64,000 nucleotides of DNA from Dysgonamonadaceae bacterium (GTDB taxonomy: Bacteria > Bacteroidota > Bacteroidia > Bacteroidales > Azobacteroidaceae): positions 1 to 64,000 of the forward strand of contig JAIRVZ010000075.1 in NCBI GenBank assembly GCA_031253625.1, written 5' to 3'. The notes beneath the pieces are model-generated. The model searched no databases, was not told the origin of the DNA, and saw only the letters and a program-made list of their open reading frames with translations. This document shows positions 50,434-59,997 of this stretch, piece after piece. The translations under genes and the position numbers were made by a program. Each line of letters begins with the position of its first letter. Within the stretch, counting starts at the first letter, position 1.

Positions 50434-51516
50434 ATGAGAAATAAATTCAAAAGAATAACAATAAAAATCGGGAGTAACGTTTTGACTAAAAAAGACGGTT
50501 CTCTCGATTTTACCCGCATGTCCGAATTGGCCGATCAAATTGCTGAATTACACAAGCAAGGAGTAGAAATTATTATTGTTTCTTCCGGTGCGGTGGCGGC
50601 GGGTCGCTCCGAAGTGCAGGTAGAAAAGTTAGATTTGGTTTCTGCCCGTCAGCTTTTTTCGTCTATCGGGCAAGTGAAACTTATAAACCGGTATTACAAA
50701 CTTTTTCGCGATTATAATATTGTCTGCGGACAGGTGCTTACAACGAAAGAGAGCCTCAGTTCGCGTGGTCATTATTTGAATCAACGCAATTGCATGCAAG
50801 TAATGCTCGATAACGGTGTTATTCCGATTGTCAATGAGAATGATACAATATCCGTTACCGAGTTGATGTTTACCGACAACGACGAATTATCCGGATTAGT
50901 TGCTACGATGATGGATTCCGAGGCATTAATTATCTTAAGCAATATAGACGGAATTTACAACGGAAATCCCAACGATCCGGGTGTAGAAGTCATCCGCGAA
51001 GTCTTGCCGGGAAAAAGAGACTTGTCGGCTTACATCCAAACCTCTAAATCTTCTTTCGGACGAGGAGGCATGCAAACCAAAACCAATATAGCCGGAAAAG
51101 TGGCCGACGAAGGGGTTGAGGTAATCATCGCCAATGGCAAAAAAAACAATATCCTTGTTGATTTATTGACGAAACGGGAGCAAACCGTTTGTACCCGTTT
51201 CATTCCTTCCGGTGAAGGAACTTCAAGCGTAAAAAAATGGTTGGCGCACAGCGACGGTTTTGCAAAAGGAGAAGTACATGTCAATACCCTTGCTCACAAA
51301 GCGTTACTCAGCGATACCGCAACTTCTATCTTGTTGGTTGGGGTTACCGATATTAAAGGTAATTTCGAAAAGAATGATATTGTAAAAATTTTCGACGAAA
51401 AAGGAGTACAAATAGGAGTGGGTAAAACGCAATACGATAGCGAAAAAGCCCGCCAATTAATAGGTAGGAAAGGACAACGTCCGTTGGTGCATTACGATTA
51501 TTTACATTTATATTGA
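50434..51516 (+). CDS. proB: Glutamate 5-kinase
   Basis: RITIKIGSNVLTKKDG; IIIVSSGAVAAGRSEV; VPIVNENDTISVTEL-like IPIVNENDTISVTELMFTDNDELSGLVA; PUA-like C-terminus. Confidence 0.95.
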   Translation: MRNKFKRITIKIGSNVLTKKDGSLDFTRMSELADQIAELHKQGVEIIIVSSGAVAAGRSEVQVEKLDLVSARQLFSSIGQVKLINRYYKLFRDYNIVCGQVLTTKESLSSRGHYLNQRNCMQVMLDNGVIPIVNENDTISVTELMFTDNDELSGLVATMMDSEALIILSNIDGIYNGNPNDPGVEVIREVLPGKRDLSAYIQTSKSSFGRGGMQTKTNIAGKVADEGVEVIIANGKKNNILVDLLTKREQTVCTRFIPSGEGTSSVKKWLAHSDGFAKGEVHVNTLAHKALLSDTATSILLVGVTDIKGNFEKNDIVKIFDEKGVQIGVGKTQYDSEKARQLIGRKGQRPLVHYDYLHLY

Positions 51517-51523
51517 TTGATTT

Positions 51524-52777
51524 ATGACACAACATATTTCTTGGGGAGAGACATCTTTAATTGCCTCCCGCAAATTGAACTTAATTTCGGATGAACTCAT
51601 CAACAAAGTGCTTCATGCGGTTGCTGATGAGGCTGTTGTTAAAACAGATATGATTTTGGCTGCCAATCAAAAAGATTTAGCTACCATGGATAAATCCAAT
51701 CCGATGTACGACAGGTTATTACTCAATGCTGATCGCATTGCCGGTATTGCCTCCGACATACGAAATGTCGCATCTTTACCTACACCGCTGGGAAAATTAT
51801 TGGAGCAACGCACCCTGCTCAATGGATTGAATTTGTCGAAAATAAGTGTTCCGTTTGGTGTCATAGGCATTATTTATGAGGCTCGTCCCAATGTGAGTTT
51901 CGATGTCTTTTCGCTTTGTTTTAAATCGGGAAATACATGTGTACTGAAAGGCGGAACAGATGCTTATCATTCTAATTTGGCCATTGTTACGTTGATTCAA
52001 GAAGTATTGGAACGTTTTGAAATCGATAAAAATGTAATCCATTTATTGCCTGCCGGACGTGAGGCAACAGCCGAACTTCTCAACGCTGTCGATTACGTCG
52101 ATTTGATTATTCCACGCGGAAGTCAAGGCTTGATTAATTTCGTGCGCGATAATTCCCGCGTACCGGTTATAGAAACCGGAGCCGGAGTTTGTCATACTTA
52201 TTTCGATGAATTTGGCGATAAAGAAAAAGGCGCAAACATCATCAATAATGCCAAAACAAGGCGTGTGAGTGTATGCAATGCGCTTGATTGCTTGATTATC
52301 AACGAAAAAAGATTGCCTGATTTGCCTTATTTATGTCAGAAATTAGCAGAAAGCAATGTAGTAATAGAGGCTGATATAAAAGCATTTACTTTTTTAGTTG
52401 GAAAATACCCTTCTCAATTATTGGAAAAAACAACCGAAACAAGTTTTGGTACGGAATTTGTGAGTTATCGTATGAGTATCAAGACAGCAACTGATATTCA
52501 TGATGCAATTGAACATATATCGAAATATAGCTCGAAACATAGTGAGGCCATTATTACCGAAAATGAAGAAAATATTGCTATCTTTGACAAGCAAGTGGAT
52601 GCAGCTTGTGTGTATAGCAACGCATCAACTGCTTTCACTGATGGTGCACAGTTTGGAATGGGAGCCGAAATCGGTATCAGCACGCAAAAATTGCATGCCC
52701 GTGGCCCTATGGCATTGCCCGAATTAACAAGCTATAAGTGGATCATTAAAGGAAACGGACAAACACGCCCCAAGTGA
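51524..52777 (+). CDS. proA: Gamma-glutamyl phosphate reductase
   Basis: [75 protein letters not shown]. Confidence 0.96.
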   Translation: MTQHISWGETSLIASRKLNLISDELINKVLHAVADEAVVKTDMILAANQKDLATMDKSNPMYDRLLLNADRIAGIASDIRNVASLPTPLGKLLEQRTLLNGLNLSKISVPFGVIGIIYEARPNVSFDVFSLCFKSGNTCVLKGGTDAYHSNLAIVTLIQEVLERFEIDKNVIHLLPAGREATAELLNAVDYVDLIIPRGSQGLINFVRDNSRVPVIETGAGVCHTYFDEFGDKEKGANIINNAKTRRVSVCNALDCLIINEKRLPDLPYLCQKLAESNVVIEADIKAFTFLVGKYPSQLLEKTTETSFGTEFVSYRMSIKTATDIHDAIEHISKYSSKHSEAIITENEENIAIFDKQVDAACVYSNASTAFTDGAQFGMGAEIGISTQKLHARGPMALPELTSYKWIIKGNGQTRPK

Positions 52778-52856
52778 TTTTGCATATTGTACCGTGCACC
52801 GTATACCGCGTGCCCAAATAACGAATTTTAACATATAAACGAAAAATAAAAGTATC

Positions 52857-53708
52857 ATGAAGTCATTAGCAAAAACATTGAAAACAACATCTTTTGTAGT
52901 ATTAACTGCATTAGTTGCATGTTCTCCTCAAATTCAAAAAGTAATAGATCCTTGTGCACAAACCGATAAGTTAGACCCAACAGCACCGGGCGTGCAGGTA
53001 TTTACCGATAATTCCGGTGGAAACGTTCCGCTTGCCGGTTCTCCTTTTGGTTACGAAATGTGGACTGAAGGTGGAAATGATAACATACTTATGTGGTTTG
53101 GCCCCGATCAAGGTGGTGGCGCAGCATTCAGAACGGAATGGAATATGCCTCATATCTATTTAGGTCGTGTAGGTTATTTTTGGGATGAGGATAAACCTTA
53201 CACCGAGTACAAAAATATTTATTGTGAATTTAACTATACAAGATCAGGTCATGGCACTGCCGGCGGCCATTCCTACATAGGGATTTATGGATGGACAAGA
53301 GATTCGCTTACGGAATATTATATTGTGGAAGACTGGTTTGGGAACGAACGGCAATCCGATACTGTTCCTATCGATACCGCTTCAATAGGTCCCGGAGCGA
53401 CGATTGTTGGCAGTTTCACTGTGGATGGCGCAGTTTACGACATTATTGTGAACACAAGGATTGAAGAACCATCAATTGACGGACGGACAACATTCAATCA
53501 AATTTTTAGTGTGCGCCAAACACCGCGTCAATGTGGGACAATTTCAGTTACCGAACATTTTAAGAAGTGGAAAGAACTTGAATTGCCTTTGGGCGACAGG
53601 ATGTATGACTGTAAATTTCTTATTGAAGCTGGCAGTGGCATAGGTTGGTTCGAATCATCATATCTCAAGTTTACACAAGAAGATCAGCCGCGTAGTATAA
53701 TTGAATAA
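52857..53708 (+). CDS. GH11 family endo-1,4-beta-xylanase lipoprotein
   Basis: Lipobox (LVAC); hallmark IYGWTRDSLTEYYIVEDWFG; TFNQIFSVRQTPRQCGTISVTEHF; CKFLIEAGSG. Confidence 0.85.
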   Translation: MKSLAKTLKTTSFVVLTALVACSPQIQKVIDPCAQTDKLDPTAPGVQVFTDNSGGNVPLAGSPFGYEMWTEGGNDNILMWFGPDQGGGAAFRTEWNMPHIYLGRVGYFWDEDKPYTEYKNIYCEFNYTRSGHGTAGGHSYIGIYGWTRDSLTEYYIVEDWFGNERQSDTVPIDTASIGPGATIVGSFTVDGAVYDIIVNTRIEEPSIDGRTTFNQIFSVRQTPRQCGTISVTEHFKKWKELELPLGDRMYDCKFLIEAGSGIGWFESSYLKFTQEDQPRSIIE

Positions 53709-53731
53709 TTTATAAATAAATTGAATACCTT

Positions 53732-56380
53732 ATGAAAACAATAAAAATAATATCGATATTGATAATGGTAGTGGCGCTACCGATTTTTTATCTTAATGCA
53801 GGTAACCCATATCTGCCGTTGTGGGAGCATTTGCCGGACGGAGAGCCGCGCGTTTTTGAAGATCCCGACAATCCGGGGAAATACCGCATCTATATTATCG
53901 GTTCCCACGACACCAAATTTGAAGCCTATTGCGGACCGGACACAAGGGCATGGTCGGCTCCTGTGGAAGATTTATCCGACTGGCGCGATGAGGGTCCTAT
54001 CTTTACATACAAGGTAAACAACCAGTGGGATCAATTGTTCGCACCCGACCTCGTTGAAGTAAAGAAAAAAGGCGGCACTAAAGAATACTATCTGTATCCA
54101 CACCCAAATAATAATAGGAGAGGGATAGTAGCAAAAGGAAACCGCCCCAATGGTCCTTTTACTCCCGTCAACGCTAACGGGGCAAACTTGCTGTCCGGTA
54201 GTGTTATTGGGTTTGACCCGGGTGTGTGGATTGAGTACATAACCGACACCAATGATCCGGACTTCGCCACTTTCGGATTTAGGGCGTATGCATATTGGGG
54301 AGCCGGGTTCAACGCGGATAAATCCTGGGCTTGCGAACTTGACCAGAATAAGATGTATTCGGTTAGACCGGGTACCAGTGCGATACAGTACTTCATGCCA
54401 TGCAGCAAAAGTTCTACCGATCTTACTCCTGATCCGTCGAATGTTACTTATTCGTACATTTATTCGGACGAAAACCTCACCGATTTCAGGTTCTTTGAGG
54501 CATCATCTATCCGTAAAGTCGGGAATAAATATGTTATGATTTACAGCGGATATTCAGGCTCCGAGTATGGACTGGGCAATACCAACGCTGCCTTGCGTTA
54601 CTGCTTTGGCGGCACTCCGCTCGGCCCATGGAGGAGTGGTGGCGTTCTTGTCGATGCGCGTGCGCCGGTGCTGAACCAAGGCGGTACCGCATTACAGACA
54701 ACTTATGGAGGGCATAATACCCATGGCAGTATAGAACTTATCAACGACCAGTGGTATGCATTCTATCACAGGGCTCCAAGGAGTTTTGGGTACGCACGTC
54801 AGGCTATGGTAGCTCCGATTATCATTGATTGGGAAGAAAAATCGGTAGCGGATGGAGGAAGAGTTACCATCAGGGCATACGATCCTTATGCGGCAGATAA
54901 AAAATGGACTGCGAAGGCTACCAATGGCAGGGAATATACCGGGGCAGAAATAACTTCGGAAGGTTTTCATATTTACGGTTTGGATCCTTATCAGTATTAT
55001 TCTGCCGGATATGCCTGCTATCTTTCCAACACTAACTCCCAGCAAGATTCGTGGGATATATGGGATAATAACATGCCCATTACAAGTGTGGCGAGTGGAA
55101 ACATCATCGGATATAAATATTTCGGTTTCGGAGGGCTTGACCAAGACAAAAATGGTTTGAAAGCATTTGAGGGAACTAAGCCGGGCAACAATACAAAGTT
55201 TAACCTGTTCCTCACTCCAAAAACAGCAAGCACATTTAAAGTAGCCGTTTGGTTAGACGGCCCATGGGCAGGCGGTGCATGGAATGGGAAAAAAATTGGA
55301 GAAATAACTGTTCCTGCGAACGCTGCAAGGGAAGTAACAAAATTCACGATCGACGTTTCGTCAGATGTTGATAACTTGGACAAAAAACATGCGATTTTTC
55401 TTGTGGCCGGTACCTCATCTAATTTCGATTTAATGGGACTTGGATTCAGCTCCGATAAAAAAGAAATCGTTCGCCCTGTTCCACCGACAGTAAGTATTTT
55501 AGTCAACGGAGCAGCAATAGATATGCCGGCTACTCCTGTCAGGTCTACAAATGCAAACGGAATTATTGGGTATGACCAATATGAAACTAAAGTCAACCTT
55601 CCGTCCGATGCAACACCTGTCGTAACGGCATCAGCGAGTGACCCGAATGTACAAGTAACAATTACTCAGGCTGCATCTGCATCCGGAACAGCTGTCGTGA
55701 AATTTGATTATAAAGGTGTAGTCAAAACATACAGAGTCACGTTTGCCCCTACATCAAATTTAGGTGATCCTGTAGAATACCTCATTGTAAATTGCAATCC
55801 TGTTTTTGAAGGGCCTGCAAAAATTTCTTGGGGCAATGTAATCGGGTATCTTGATCCGGGTACACCTCCGGGGGCGGTTACCTTTACGGTAAACGTACCT
55901 GAGGCAGGTACTTATAAAATGTCTGTGAATCACAAGACTGCTTGGGGTGCTGCGTCACATAATTATCAAATAAATGGTGGCAGTCAGATTGCCTACAATT
56001 ATCCTCAAGGGTCAGACTTTCTTCTAAGTCCATTTTCTCAAGATATACAGTTAAACAAAGGCAATAATACCATTAAAATCGCCTATCGTAGCGGCATTAC
56101 CGAGTTGCGCGGGGTTGTACTTCAACGGTATTTGAATACCTCCGACAAGTCCGTACTGATGCCTGACAACTCGCTACGCGCATGGATGCGCAATGGCATG
56201 TTGCATGTAACAGGCTTAACAGCCGGAAAAATGATGAGTGTTTACAATACTAACGGAGCATTGGTGTATAGTAGAATTGTTGAAAGCAACGAAATAGATA
56301 TACCTTTAAATGTTCAAGGAGTGTATATTGTCCGGTCGGGGAATAATTCGGTGAATGTTGTGATTGAAAAAACAACATAA
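53732..56380 (+). CDS. GH43-like arabinofuranosidase/xylosidase with CBM-like module and T9SS type A sorting-domain-like C-terminus
   Basis: Five-bladed propeller-like motifs; CBM6-like EYLIVNCNPVFEGPAKISWGNVIGYLDPG; C-terminus SVYNTNGALVYSRIVESNEIDIPLNVQGVYIVRSGNNSVNVVI. Confidence 0.8.
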   Translation: MKTIKIISILIMVVALPIFYLNAGNPYLPLWEHLPDGEPRVFEDPDNPGKYRIYIIGSHDTKFEAYCGPDTRAWSAPVEDLSDWRDEGPIFTYKVNNQWDQLFAPDLVEVKKKGGTKEYYLYPHPNNNRRGIVAKGNRPNGPFTPVNANGANLLSGSVIGFDPGVWIEYITDTNDPDFATFGFRAYAYWGAGFNADKSWACELDQNKMYSVRPGTSAIQYFMPCSKSSTDLTPDPSNVTYSYIYSDENLTDFRFFEASSIRKVGNKYVMIYSGYSGSEYGLGNTNAALRYCFGGTPLGPWRSGGVLVDARAPVLNQGGTALQTTYGGHNTHGSIELINDQWYAFYHRAPRSFGYARQAMVAPIIIDWEEKSVADGGRVTIRAYDPYAADKKWTAKATNGREYTGAEITSEGFHIYGLDPYQYYSAGYACYLSNTNSQQDSWDIWDNNMPITSVASGNIIGYKYFGFGGLDQDKNGLKAFEGTKPGNNTKFNLFLTPKTASTFKVAVWLDGPWAGGAWNGKKIGEITVPANAAREVTKFTIDVSSDVDNLDKKHAIFLVAGTSSNFDLMGLGFSSDKKEIVRPVPPTVSILVNGAAIDMPATPVRSTNANGIIGYDQYETKVNLPSDATPVVTASASDPNVQVTITQAASASGTAVVKFDYKGVVKTYRVTFAPTSNLGDPVEYLIVNCNPVFEGPAKISWGNVIGYLDPGTPPGAVTFTVNVPEAGTYKMSVNHKTAWGAASHNYQINGGSQIAYNYPQGSDFLLSPFSQDIQLNKGNNTIKIAYRSGITELRGVVLQRYLNTSDKSVLMPDNSLRAWMRNGMLHVTGLTAGKMMSVYNTNGALVYSRIVESNEIDIPLNVQGVYIVRSGNNSVNVVIEKTT

Positions 56381-56390
56381 ATAGGAAAAA

Positions 56391-57770
56391 ATGAAATTCG
56401 GTTATAAAATCATCCTATTAATTGCATTTGCGCTAAATATAAGTTGTATAGCGACTATGGCGCAAAATCCTATTATTCAGACTAATTACACTGCCGACCC
56501 GGCGCCAATGGTGTATAATGACAAAGTATACCTGTACACATCTCACGATGAAGATAACTCTACATGGTTCACGATGAACGATTGGCGTCTTTATACCACA
56601 AGCGATATGGTGAACTGGACAGATCATGGCGCAGTGCTGGCATATACCGATTTCAAATGGGCAAAAGGCGACGCTTGGGCGCCACAGTGTATTGAACGTA
56701 ACGGCAAATTTTACATGTATGTTCCAATGATAGCCCAAAACAGTCGGCCGGCTATTGGTGTTGCCGTAGCTGATTCTCCATACGGCCCTTTCTTCGATCC
56801 GTTAGGCAAGCCGCTGGTTCAAAGTGAACAATATGGAGATATTGATCCGACGATATTTATTGACAACGATGGACAGGCATATCTTTACTGGGGAAATCCA
56901 TTTTTGTATTACGTGAAAATGAATGAGGATATGATTTCCTATTCAGGCGAAATAATCCGTGTGCCCATGGTCGAAGAATCTTTCGGCAAACGGGAAGGAA
57001 ATGTAGAAAATCGTCCCACGCTGTATAAAGAAGGCCCTTGGCTTTATAAACGGAACAATCTTTATTACCTGTTTTGGCCCGGCGGACCATTACCGGAACA
57101 CATAGGTTATTCGACAAGTACCAATCCGACCGGTCCTTGGAAATATCGGGGAACATTGATGACGCCCGAAGGAGGAGTCTTCACAAATCATCCGGGAGTT
57201 ATCGATTTTCGAGGTAAAACTTACTTTTTCTATCATAATGGGAATTTACCGGGTGGAGGTGGTTTTACCCGTTCTGTTTGCGTAGAAGAATTGATTTTTA
57301 ATCCGGACGGTTCAATCTCCGAATTGAAAATGACTAAGGAAGGAATTAAAAAAGGTTTGACAACACTCAACCCTTACGTCAAAACAGAAGCTGAAGCCAT
57401 GGCATGGTCGGAAGGTGTAAAGTCAATGCAAAATAAACAGGCGGGCGTTTTCATTACTGCCATGTGCAACGGAAGCTATACTAAAGTGAAAGATGTTGAT
57501 TTTAGAAATAAGGGCGCATCGAAATTCTTTGCAAGAATAGGCACTACACATAACGATAATTTGAATGTAAACATGGAAGTACGCCTTGACGGTATAGATG
57601 GAGAACTGTTATGCACGGTCAAACCTTCCCGTACCGGAGGAAACGATCGTTGGGAAGTAGTTTCTGCAGATGTTGCAAATGTAAAAGGTGTCCATGATGT
57701 TTACTTTGTGTTCAGGGGAGGTGCAAAAACTGATCTCATGTTTTTTGATTACTGGAGGTTTGCAGAATGA
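56391..57770 (+). CDS. GH43 family glycoside hydrolase with C-terminal CBM6-like module
   Basis: [71 protein letters not shown]. Confidence 0.92.
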   Translation: MKFGYKIILLIAFALNISCIATMAQNPIIQTNYTADPAPMVYNDKVYLYTSHDEDNSTWFTMNDWRLYTTSDMVNWTDHGAVLAYTDFKWAKGDAWAPQCIERNGKFYMYVPMIAQNSRPAIGVAVADSPYGPFFDPLGKPLVQSEQYGDIDPTIFIDNDGQAYLYWGNPFLYYVKMNEDMISYSGEIIRVPMVEESFGKREGNVENRPTLYKEGPWLYKRNNLYYLFWPGGPLPEHIGYSTSTNPTGPWKYRGTLMTPEGGVFTNHPGVIDFRGKTYFFYHNGNLPGGGGFTRSVCVEELIFNPDGSISELKMTKEGIKKGLTTLNPYVKTEAEAMAWSEGVKSMQNKQAGVFITAMCNGSYTKVKDVDFRNKGASKFFARIGTTHNDNLNVNMEVRLDGIDGELLCTVKPSRTGGNDRWEVVSADVANVKGVHDVYFVFRGGAKTDLMFFDYWRFAE

Positions 57771-57780
57771 TGTATCTTAT

Positions 57781-59334
57781 ATGAAAAACAAAGCAATCAT
57801 TTTTGTCTTAGCAATACTGGCCTCAGCGTCTCTGTGTGCACAACACAATCCGGTTATATTTGCCGATGTGCCGGATATGTCCATGATTCGTGTAGGCGAC
57901 ACCTATTACATGAGTAGTACCACTATGCACATGGCTCCGGGTGTTCCCATTATGAAATCGAAAGATTTAATCAATTGGCAGTTGGTAAATTATGCGCATG
58001 ATATTCTGGAAGATGACGATCAGATGAATCTTACAAACGGAAAAAACTCATACGGAAAAGGTTCGTGGGCAAGTAGTATTCGTTTTCATAGCGGCACGTA
58101 TTATGTGAGCACCTTTGCGGGAAATACAGGGAAAACATATATATACACCACAAAGGATATTGAAAAAGGTCCCTGGATGGAACATTCTTTCCAACCTTCG
58201 CTGCACGATCATACCTTGTTTTTCGATGATGACGGAAAAATTTACATGATTTGGGGTGCCGGTAAACTGAGCATCGTTGAACTGAAAGAAGATCTTTCGG
58301 GAATAAAGCCCGAAACGCAGCGGGTAGTCATCGAAAATGCAAGTGCACCGGCAGGTGACAATATCATGCTTGGCGCCGAAGGCTCCCAACTTTTCAAAGT
58401 AAATGGAAAATACTACCTTTTCAATATTACCTGGCCAAAAGGAGGAATGCGCACAGTAGTGATACACCGGGCGGATAAAATTACCGGCCCGTATGAAGGT
58501 AGATTGGAACTTCAGGATTTGGGAGTAGCTCAGGGCGGAATAATTGATACACTCGACGGACGATGGTTCGCTTATTTGTTCCGCGATTACGGTTCGGTAG
58601 GACGTATTCCATACCTTGTTCCGGTTACATGGGAAGATGGCTGGCCGGTACTCGGAGTAAATGGCAAAGTGCCGGAAACGCTCGATTTACCTGCAAGCAA
58701 AGGATTGATTCCCGGAATTGTAGCATCCGATGAATTCAATCGTAAAAAGGGAGAACTTGCTTTGCCTCTGGTTTGGCAATGGAACCACAATCCTGACAAT
58801 CGCTTTTGGTCGGTTACCCAACGAAAAGGCTATCTGCGACTTATCACCGGACGAATAGATTCAACTTTCCTGTCAGCGCGAAATACCTTAACCCAACGCA
58901 CCATTGGTCCCGTATGTTCAGGTACAACTTGTATAGAAACAAACGGTATGAAAGATGGTGATTTTGCCGGACTGTGTCTTCTTCAAAGCAATTATGGTTT
59001 GGTAGGCGTTAAAATGGTTAATGGCTTTAAATATGTTTATATGGTAAATGCCAGTTTGGGAGAACCTGTTGAACAGGCAAGTATTCCGGTATCCGCTAAA
59101 AAGGTATATTTCAAGGCGGAATGTGATTTCCGTGAACTCGCAGATATAGCTCGTTTCTATTATAGTTTCGATGGCAAAAAGTGGAACGACATAGGCGAAC
59201 CGTTGAAAATGAAATATACGTTGACACATTTCATGGGCTACCGGTTTGGATTATTCAACTATGCCACTAAAGAACCGGAAGGATATGTCGATTTCGATTA
59301 TTTTAGAATTAGCGATAAATTAACACAATTATGA
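57781..59334 (+). CDS. GH43 family glycoside hydrolase (GH43_12-like) with C-terminal beta-sandwich module
   Basis: HNPVIFADVPDMSMIRVGDTYYMSSTTMHMAPGVPIMKSKDLINW; GAEGSQLFKVNGKYYLFNITW. ATG at 57781. Confidence 0.92.
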   Translation: MKNKAIIFVLAILASASLCAQHNPVIFADVPDMSMIRVGDTYYMSSTTMHMAPGVPIMKSKDLINWQLVNYAHDILEDDDQMNLTNGKNSYGKGSWASSIRFHSGTYYVSTFAGNTGKTYIYTTKDIEKGPWMEHSFQPSLHDHTLFFDDDGKIYMIWGAGKLSIVELKEDLSGIKPETQRVVIENASAPAGDNIMLGAEGSQLFKVNGKYYLFNITWPKGGMRTVVIHRADKITGPYEGRLELQDLGVAQGGIIDTLDGRWFAYLFRDYGSVGRIPYLVPVTWEDGWPVLGVNGKVPETLDLPASKGLIPGIVASDEFNRKKGELALPLVWQWNHNPDNRFWSVTQRKGYLRLITGRIDSTFLSARNTLTQRTIGPVCSGTTCIETNGMKDGDFAGLCLLQSNYGLVGVKMVNGFKYVYMVNASLGEPVEQASIPVSAKKVYFKAECDFRELADIARFYYSFDGKKWNDIGEPLKMKYTLTHFMGYRFGLFNYATKEPEGYVDFDYFRISDKLTQL

Positions 59335-59975
59335 AAATCAAATGTTTTGTAATATTGATTCTGATTGTCATTATAGGTTCGACAATTAACGCGCAAAATT
59401 ATTCTCCTTATCTTTTTGATGATTTTGAGGATGCCACAGTCTATTTCACCAATGGAAATCAATCTGAAGAAAAAGTGAATTATCATTTGACTTCCAATAA
59501 AATCCGGTTCATAGACAAAAAAGATAACGAAATAAAAGAAGTTTCCGATACTCAAATGTTGGATAGTATCGTGGTCGGCAAAAGAGTTTTCATTCCCAAT
59601 TCCGGCAATAAAGGTTGGTTCGAAATATTATCTGCAAAACCGGTAGTTCAGGTACAATACTTTGTGAAAATGAAACCCAAAGGAAAGCAAGCCGGTTTCG
59701 GAGGAACTTCCGAATTAACAGGAACATCTACATATCAATATAGAGATGGTGGAGCCCTTGTATTGAAAGACCCGGAAATGGAAGAGGCTGGTTATTATAA
59801 TTATTATTGGATAGTTAAAGACGGCAAACGAAAACAATTCAAGTCTTTAGCGCAATTTGTAAAACTGTATCCGAAACAAAAAGCGCAATTGAATCAATAC
59901 ATTCAAGATAACCATGTAAATTTTGAAGATATAGAGGCGATAGTTAAACTTTGCCTTTATGCTGAAAGTTTGTAA
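59331..59975 (+). CDS. Hypothetical exported protein, 214 aa
   Basis: Signal peptide (IKCFVILILIVIIGSTINAQ); overlaps the preceding GH43 stop by 4 nt, suggesting an operon. Confidence 0.6.
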   Translation: MKIKCFVILILIVIIGSTINAQNYSPYLFDDFEDATVYFTNGNQSEEKVNYHLTSNKIRFIDKKDNEIKEVSDTQMLDSIVVGKRVFIPNSGNKGWFEILSAKPVVQVQYFVKMKPKGKQAGFGGTSELTGTSTYQYRDGGALVLKDPEMEEAGYYNYYWIVKDGKRKQFKSLAQFVKLYPKQKAQLNQYIQDNHVNFEDIEAIVKLCLYAESL

Positions 59976-59997
59976 TAAAAATGTGAATTAAAAGAAT

